From positions 1 through 11,660 of the forward strand of contig JAGRLX010000161.1 in assembly GCA_020441605.1 (NCBI GenBank): 11,660 nt of DNA, read 5' to 3'. Below the pieces are notes generated by a model. That model searched no databases. It saw only the letters and a list, made by a program, of their open reading frames with translations, and was not told the origin of the DNA. Numbering within the stretch: position 1 is the first letter of the stretch; each line of letters begins with the position of its first letter. Source of the DNA: Alphaproteobacteria bacterium. Its GTDB lineage: Bacteria; Pseudomonadota; Alphaproteobacteria; Rhizobiales; Aestuariivirgaceae. A program made the position numbers and the translations under genes. Positions 8,249 to 11,660 of the stretch are shown piece by piece.

Positions 8249-8726
8249 CGCGCTCACCTATCGCCGTGCCAATGAGCTTCTTCATTACGACCCGGAATCC
8301 GGGATCTTCCGCTGGCGAATGAATGGCCGCGAAGCTGGATGCGTCGATCGCAGCAACGGCTATCGAAGAATCAATTGCGATGGCCGCCTCTACTATGCGC
8401 ATCGCGTGGCCTGGCTCATGATGACCGAGTCGTGGCCTGTTGAACTGGTTGATCACATTGACAGGAACAGGCTCAATTGCGCGTGGGCAAATCTTCGCGC
8501 CGCCACCCGGTTCCAGAACAACAAGAACATGTCTCGGCCCTCAACCAATAGGTCCGGGCACAAGGGGGTCCATTTCTGCCGCTGCACCGGCAGATGGCGC
8601 GCCGAAATTATCGCAGACGGCAAGAAGCATCGCCTCGGCCGCTTCGACACGATCGAGGCCGCTGCCGCCGCATATGATCGAGCGGCCCTTTGCCTTCACG
8701 GCGAATTTGCGGCTCGCACCAGTTGA
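8238..8726 (+). CDS. HNH endonuclease with C-terminal AP2 DNA-binding domain (homing-endonuclease type)
   Basis: A 162-residue free-standing HNH nuclease. The opening LLHYDPESGIFRWR is typical of phage HNH proteins; the HNH core runs about residues 53-97 (AHRVAWLMM, then VDHIDRNRLNCAWANLRAAT and QNNKN), with His55, Asp72-His73, Asp75 and Asn80/Asn85 in expected places. Residues about 104-158 are an AP2 domain (SGHKGVHFCRCTGRWRAEI, GKKHRLGRFDTIEAAAAAYD) that should bind DNA. All key HNH residues appear intact, so it may be active. It begins inside the endolysin end with an 11-base overlap and no good ribosome binding site, which suggests coupled translation. By eye its GC content is lower than its neighbours, consistent with separate acquisition. 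It probably has no lysis role and spreads by cutting related phage DNA. Confidence 0.9.
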   Translation: MKADALTYRRANELLHYDPESGIFRWRMNGREAGCVDRSNGYRRINCDGRLYYAHRVAWLMMTESWPVELVDHIDRNRLNCAWANLRAATRFQNNKNMSRPSTNRSGHKGVHFCRCTGRWRAEIIADGKKHRLGRFDTIEAAAAAYDRAALCLHGEFAARTS

Positions 8727-8734
8727 TTTCCGCC

Positions 8735-8753
8735 GCCCGGGCGGCTCCCGGGC
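8735..8753 (+). promoter_or_regulatory. GC-rich hairpin before the holin-like gene
   Basis: A 7-bp stem GCCCGGG (8735-8741) / CCCGGGC (8747-8753) with a CGGCT loop; an alternative palindrome GCCGCCCGGGCGGC covers 8732-8745, so two mutually exclusive folds exist. It is followed by CATTCCAC and not by a T-run, so a processing site or translational element is as likely as a terminator. It ends 19 bases before the holin ATG. Confidence 0.5.
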
Positions 8754-8772
8754 CATTCCACAGGAGAACACC

Positions 8773-8979
8773 ATGTACGACGTGAAGTCCGTCTTCGCCT
8801 CCAGGACGATCTGGGGCGGTCTCATCGCGCTCGTTGCCAGCCTGGCCGCCGTCTGGGGCTATGCGATCACGCCTGCGGACCAGGCGCAGATCGTCGAACT
8901 CATCACCGGCATCGGCGGCATCATCGGCAGCGTCATGGCCATCTATGGCCGCGTCGTCGCCACCAGGAAAATCGCATGA
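8773..8979 (+). CDS. Two-TM holin-like protein
   Basis: A 68-residue membrane protein with two predicted transmembrane segments (about residues 13-31, IWGGLIALVASLAAVWGYA, and 43-59, LITGIGGIIGSVMAIYG) separated by a short turn TPADQAQ, and a basic C-terminal end (RVVATRKIA). Size, topology and position between endolysin/HNH and spanins fit a class II type holin that would open the inner membrane to the signal-less endolysin. It is shorter than the larger open frame around it: ATG 8773 is chosen because AGGAG at 8762-8766 precedes it with six bases spacing and the protein before it would be nonsense overlap with the HNH gene. The stop overlaps the next start (ATGA). Function is inferred from topology and context. 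Confidence 0.83.
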   Translation: MYDVKSVFASRTIWGGLIALVASLAAVWGYAITPADQAQIVELITGIGGIIGSVMAIYGRVVATRKIA

Positions 8980-9203
8980 ACTGGATCTCGGCCCTGGCGG
9001 CGCTCGCGAAGGTTCTTGCCGCCGTCTTCAACATGGCGCGCGAGGCTCAAGCGCGTGGCGCTGGCCGGGCCGAGGCTATTGCCGAGGCTTCAACCCATGC
9101 ACTCGAACTTATCGCCAAGGCACGCGTTGCGCGCCGCGCTGCTGCTGACGCCGCTTCTGATCCTTCCAGGTTGCGCGACGACGACGGGTTCCGCAAGGAC
9201 TGA
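8976..9203 (+). CDS. i-spanin-like (Rz-like) small protein
   Basis: A 75-residue protein with a short hydrophobic N-terminus (MNWISALAALAKVLAAVF) and a long Ala/Glu/Arg-rich helical body (about 20-60) that could form a coiled coil, ending in DPSRLRDDDGFRKD. Similar small proteins with this acidic RDDDGF ending occur in lysis regions of alphaproteobacterial phages. The start overlaps the holin stop by four bases. The o-spanin gene starts inside it in another frame, the hallmark of Rz/Rz1 pairs, so it would be the inner-membrane half that connects to the lipoprotein across the periplasm during outer-membrane disruption. The membrane anchor is weak for a classical i-spanin, so the assignment depends mostly on context. 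Confidence 0.72.
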   Translation: MNWISALAALAKVLAAVFNMAREAQARGAGRAEAIAEASTHALELIAKARVARRAAADAASDPSRLRDDDGFRKD

Positions 9204-9324
9204 CGCCGTGGCCTGCTCGGCGTTCGAACCAATCCGCTGGTCGGTGAAGGACACGGACGAGACGATCCGGCAGGTGAAAGAGCACAATGCGGTGTGGAAG
9301 GCGGTTTGCTCTGCACAGAACTAG
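9097..9324 (+). CDS. o-spanin-like lipoprotein (Rz1-like), nested out of frame in the i-spanin gene
   Basis: A 75-residue lipoprotein with a basic N-terminus (about 1-12), a hydrophobic stretch (ALLLTPLLILPGC) and a lipobox LPGC with Cys26 as lipidated residue; proline at -2 is slightly unusual. The mature part (CATTTGSARTD...) contains ACSAFEPIRW and KDTDETIRQVKEHNAVW, a pattern widespread in small phage lysis proteins; Cys40 and Cys71 could form a disulfide. The first 107 bases overlap the i-spanin-like gene in the +1 frame relative to it. ATG 9097 is preferred over the earlier ATG at 9016 because GAGG at 9084-9087 is well placed and the protein then begins just before the signal sequence. 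It would sit on the inner face of the outer membrane. It is the last phage-like gene in the window. Confidence 0.82.
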   Translation: MHSNLSPRHALRAALLLTPLLILPGCATTTGSARTDAVACSAFEPIRWSVKDTDETIRQVKEHNAVWKAVCSAQN

Positions 9325-9530
9325 CTGTGGCTGCTTCCGCTCTCTTGGAAGCTGAGACCAGCCTCTTGATCGATTTATGAGGCTAGAGGGCTTCCCGCAG
9401 GATCGGCGGCTGAAAACCACTGAAGGACGGTCATATCCTGCCAAAAGGCGCGACTTGTAGCGCCAGGGGGTAAATTGCGATCTCGCGGGTGTGACTTGAC
9501 CGAGAGTGGGTCCGCAGCTATCCGGACACG
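9325..9530. other. Non-coding junction between phage-like block and metal-efflux genes
   Basis: No convincing gene is present in these 206 bases, and composition looks less GC-rich than the flanks. Small dyads are visible: GCTTCC/GGAAGC (9333-9338 and 9347-9352), AGCCTC/GAGGCT (9360-9365 and 9379-9384) and GGCGC/GCGCC (9447-9451 and 9460-9464). The first two could end phage transcription although neither has a T-run. The stretch must also hold the promoter of the metal genes unless they are read from upstream, and it is the place to look for a prophage attachment site. No tRNA is visible. Confidence 0.6.
9496..9524 (+). promoter_or_regulatory. Possible promoter for the metal-efflux genes
   Basis: TTGACC (9496-9501) and TATCCG (9519-9524) are separated by 17 bases, a fair sigma70-type layout, with a short GACC/GGTC dyad at 9498-9501 and 9509-9512 where a MerR-type regulator would bind. 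The -10 match is weak and transcription would begin about at the ATG at 9531, giving a nearly leaderless mRNA. This is a tentative call. Confidence 0.25.
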
Positions 9531-9881
9531 ATGAATTTCTCCATGCCATGGCAGACCTGCCGCATTCTGATCACTGTGCTGATCAGTATCGGCCTGCTGT
9601 TGGCGCCTGCCCAGGCCGCTATGGTGTCTTTGGCCCCCCAGGCAATGGAAATGGGCACCGAAACTTGCCCGAAGAAGCCCACTTGCTGCGACAGTTCAAA
9701 GTCAATGCGGACTTGCACTGACGCAGCAGTTTGCTCAGCAAAGTGTGGCGGCGCTGCGGGATTTGCTCTTCAAGACGGCAACGAGGGCCTTGCGTTCACT
9801 GCCGCAGTTATCAAGTCACCGCCACCTTTGGCCTTGTCGCCATTCGCGCCACCGCCATTGCGAAGACCTCCACGCATTTGA
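9531..9881 (+). CDS. Small secreted Cys/Met-rich protein beside the Cus-type genes, function unknown
   Basis: A 116-residue protein with a signal peptide (hydrophobic core about 12-24, ILITVLISIGLLL, then APAQA with likely cleavage near residue 29). The mature part has Met residues (MVSLAPQAMEMG) and six cysteines at 46, 52, 53, 62, 68 and 72, including TCC and CSAKC, followed by a proline-rich tail (PFAPPPLRRPPRI). I do not recognise a named family. The location 71 bases before the cusB-like gene and the soft-metal ligands suggest a periplasmic metal-binding or metal-sensing accessory; this is inference. ATG 9531 has only a weak upstream site (CCGGA); an ATG at 9543 is an alternative. Whether it shares a transcript with the efflux genes is not shown. 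Confidence 0.65.
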   Translation: MNFSMPWQTCRILITVLISIGLLLAPAQAAMVSLAPQAMEMGTETCPKKPTCCDSSKSMRTCTDAAVCSAKCGGAAGFALQDGNEGLAFTAAVIKSPPPLALSPFAPPPLRRPPRI

Positions 9882-9903
9882 CCTCCTGAAGCATGACGTC
9901 CGT

Positions 9904-9924
9904 GCCCGCGCTTCGGGCGCGGGC
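9904..9924 (+). promoter_or_regulatory. GC-rich hairpin before the cusB-like gene
   Basis: A perfect 8-bp stem (GCCCGCGC at 9904-9911 with GCGCGGGC at 9917-9924) and a TTCGG loop. Its arms are identical to those of the hairpin at 7773-7791. It is followed by CGCTCCCTGCATTTTC, so the T-run is short and delayed. It lies in the 71-base gap after the secreted-protein gene and ends 28 bases before the ATG at 9953; it may be an attenuator or an mRNA-stability element. Confidence 0.5.
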
Positions 9925-9952
9925 CGCTCCCTGCATTTTCGAGGTATTTGCC

Positions 9953-11332
9953 ATGCGTGTATTCGCGCGACTTTTTCTGACTTTGCTGCTGATTGCCGTT
10001 GGGGGCATCGCGGGTTTCCTGTCGGCCACGACCTTCCGGCCACACGTCGACGCCCTGGCGTCTCAGATCACAGGGAACGTGGTTACTGACAACGCCGGAG
10101 GGCCCAAGATCCTGTTCTACAGGAATCCCATGGGCCTCGCTGACACGTCTCCCGTTCCGAAAAAGGACTCGATGGGGATGGATTACATCCCTGTTTACGA
10201 GGAGGCGAGCGGAGCTCAGGCTTCCACTGGAGAACCCAAGGTTCTCTACTATCGCAACCCCATGGGATTGCCCGACACATCACCCGTCCCCAAGAAGGAT
10301 TCGATGGGGATGGACTACATCCCGGTCTACGAGGATGAGGGCGGTGCGGCCGATCCTTCGGTTATAAAGGTCAGTGTCGAGAGAATCCAGCGCGCGGGGG
10401 TCAAGACGGAACCTGTCACCAAGCGGGTTCTGGAGGAACCGTTGCATGTGCCCGGCTCGATCCAGTTGGACGAACGCCGCGAGCAGTCCATAACCGTTCG
10501 CGCTGAGGGGTTTATCGAAGAAGTCTACGCTGGTGCAACCGGCCAGCACGTCAGGGCTGGCGAACCGCTGTTCCGGTTCTACAGCCCGCAGATTCTCCAG
10601 GCGGCGGTCGAGTACCGGATTGCCGCAGCGAGCGGGCAGAAGCAGGCAGGCGCTCGAAGGCTGCTCAATCTCGGTGTGCCTGAAAGCTACATCCAGTCGA
10701 TCCCGCTGAAAGGCGAACTGTCGCCGTTGCTCGACTGGCTGTCGCCGGTCGATGGCGTGCTGATGAAGAAAAACGTCGTGGTCGGTGCGCGTACGATGCC
10801 TGGCGATGAACTCTACCGGCTGGCTGATGTGTCGTGGGTGTGGGTCATTGCCGATGTCCCGGAGCAGGAAGTTGGCCGGATCGAGACGGGTGACAAGGCA
10901 ACGATCTCCGTGCGGGCATTCCCGGGTCAGACGTTCACCGGCGATGTGGCATTCATCCTTCCAGAACTCAATGCGGAAACGCGCACCGCCTCGGTTCGCA
11001 TCGAGTTGCCCAATCCCGGCCACAAGCTGCTCCACGGCATGTTTGCGGATGTGGTGATTGACACTGCGCGATCTCGAGAAGTTATCGCCGTTCCGGCCTC
11101 CGCCATCATCGACAGCGGTAACCGTCAGGTCGCCATCGTGCAGGTCGCGGACGGCAAGTTCAAGCCGGCGGAAGTGAAGCTTGGCCGCCGTGGCGCGGGT
11201 TTTGTGGAAGTGCTCGAAGGCCTGTCCGAGGGCCAGCTGGTCGTTACGCGCGCCAACTTTCTGATCGATGCCGAAAGCAACTTGCAGGCCGCCTTGACAG
11301 CGCTCACCGCCACCGGGGAGGTTGCGCCATGA
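9953..11332 (+). CDS. cusB: CusB-type RND efflux periplasmic adaptor with two tandem heavy-metal-binding domains
   Basis: A 459-residue membrane-fusion protein that would link an HME-RND pump to an outer-membrane channel and feed it Cu(I)/Ag(I) or similar metals. An N-terminal membrane/signal segment (1-25, [15 protein letters not shown]) is followed by two heavy-metal-binding domains at about 52-83 and 96-127, each with [22 protein letters not shown]. Then come the barrel-sandwich hybrid ([32 protein letters not shown]), a short helical hairpin, the rest of the hybrid ([15 protein letters not shown]), the beta-barrel ([11 protein letters not shown]...GQTFTG) and the membrane-proximal domain (VPASAIID...[11 protein letters not shown]...[10 protein letters not shown]). 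ATG 9953 is chosen over 9893 because GAGG (9941-9944) precedes it and the earlier start would make the hairpin coding. The stop overlaps the pump start (ATGA). Metal specificity is inferred from the family. Confidence 0.93.
   Translation: MRVFARLFLTLLLIAVGGIAGFLSATTFRPHVDALASQITGNVVTDNAGGPKILFYRNPMGLADTSPVPKKDSMGMDYIPVYEEASGAQASTGEPKVLYYRNPMGLPDTSPVPKKDSMGMDYIPVYEDEGGAADPSVIKVSVERIQRAGVKTEPVTKRVLEEPLHVPGSIQLDERREQSITVRAEGFIEEVYAGATGQHVRAGEPLFRFYSPQILQAAVEYRIAAASGQKQAGARRLLNLGVPESYIQSIPLKGELSPLLDWLSPVDGVLMKKNVVVGARTMPGDELYRLADVSWVWVIADVPEQEVGRIETGDKATISVRAFPGQTFTGDVAFILPELNAETRTASVRIELPNPGHKLLHGMFADVVIDTARSREVIAVPASAIIDSGNRQVAIVQVADGKFKPAEVKLGRRGAGFVEVLEGLSEGQLVVTRANFLIDAESNLQAALTALTATGEVAP
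10106..10333 (+). repeat. Tandem duplication of the heavy-metal-binding domain inside cusB
   Basis: Two copies of a 32-residue unit begin 132 bases apart (10106 and 10238) and are joined by a 12-residue linker. I count 29 of 32 residues identical, while 22 of 96 bases differ, mostly at silent positions. The copies are therefore old and their protein sequence has been held constant. Confidence 0.9.
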
Positions 11333-11660
11333 TCGGCAAGATCATCGAATGGTCGGCCCGCAATATGGTTCTCGTCCTCATAGGGACGCTGTTTCTGTCG
11401 CTAGCCGGTGCCTATGCCGTTGTGACGACGCCACTGGATGCGATCCCCGATCTGTCGGACACGCAAGTGATCGTCTACACGGAGTATTCCGGACAGGCGC
11501 CCCAGGTTGTCGAAGACCAGGTTACCTATCCGCTGACCACATCGCTCCTCAGCGTACCCAAATCCAAGGTGGTGCGAGGCTTTTCGTTCTTTGGCGTGTC
11601 GTTCATCTACATCATTTTCGAGGACGGCACCGATGCCTATTGGGCGCGCTCGCGCGTGCT
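11329..11660 (+). CDS. cusA: CusA/CzcA-type heavy-metal RND efflux pump, 3' partial
   Basis: The first 110 residues of an HME-RND proton-driven inner-membrane pump that usually exceeds 1000 residues. The N-terminal transmembrane helix (about 10-32, [21 protein letters not shown]) is followed by the signature [37 protein letters not shown] and [26 protein letters not shown], the start of the porter domain. These match CusA-type Cu/Ag pumps well; the family is certain, the exact metal is not, because the Met ligands lie beyond the window. The ATG overlaps the cusB stop by four bases and is preceded by GGGGAG at 11315-11320. It should work with the adaptor just upstream and an outer-membrane protein not seen here. 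Confidence 0.95.
   Translation, partial: MIGKIIEWSARNMVLVLIGTLFLSLAGAYAVVTTPLDAIPDLSDTQVIVYTEYSGQAPQVVEDQVTYPLTTSLLSVPKSKVVRGFSFFGVSFIYIIFEDGTDAYWARSRV

Noticed and set aside
9360..9384. AGCCTC/GAGGCT dyad as a MerR-family operator
   Set aside because: The half-sites are 13 bases apart and are not set between -35 and -10 elements, unlike known CueR/MerR operators.
9893..9952. ATG 9893 as the cusB start
   Set aside because: It would add 20 residues without signal-sequence character, make the perfect hairpin coding, and lacks a Shine-Dalgarno sequence; ATG 9953 has one and starts a typical membrane segment.

Overview
The window is GC-rich, every supported gene lies on the + strand, and protein-level features point to an alphaproteobacterium, probably of the Hyphomicrobiales. 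This is inferred from the RcGTA-type tail proteins, the DUF2793 fibre and the spanin type; no rRNA or other species marker is present.

Bases 1 to about 9324 are the late end of a phage-like gene block. It opens with the tail-tip module shared by gene transfer agents and related siphophages, in canonical order: distal tail protein (DUF2460, 5' truncated), hub protein (DUF2163/BR0599), NlpC/P60 peptidase and the very large 'megatron' tail-tip protein with a GTA TIM-barrel domain. A DUF2793 tail-fibre protein follows. These genes are tightly coupled by stop/start overlaps or gaps of 3 to 21 bases.

A lysis region comes next: a small one-TM protein, an M15-type endolysin without a signal peptide, a two-TM holin-like protein and an i-spanin-like protein with a lipoprotein o-spanin nested in another frame. 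A free-standing HNH-AP2 endonuclease gene sits between endolysin and holin. A complete lysis cassette directly after the tail genes favours a prophage (or prophage remnant) with a GTA-like tail over a classical RcGTA cluster, but no integrase, capsid or attachment site is visible here.

Bases 9325-9530 are a non-coding junction with small dyads. From 9531 the content changes to metal resistance: a small secreted Cys/Met-rich protein, a CusB-type RND periplasmic adaptor carrying two tandem heavy-metal-binding domains, and the start of a CusA-type HME-RND pump that runs off the window. Together these would export Cu(I)/Ag(I) or a similar soft metal from the periplasm; the outer-membrane partner is not in view.

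The most notable observations are: a jelly-roll-like insertion of about 165 residues in the megatron TIM barrel; the HNH gene inside the lysis cassette; GC-rich hairpins a fixed short distance before three start codons, two of them with identical 8-bp stem arms; an EF-hand-like acidic loop in the endolysin; and the duplicated metal-binding domain in CusB.
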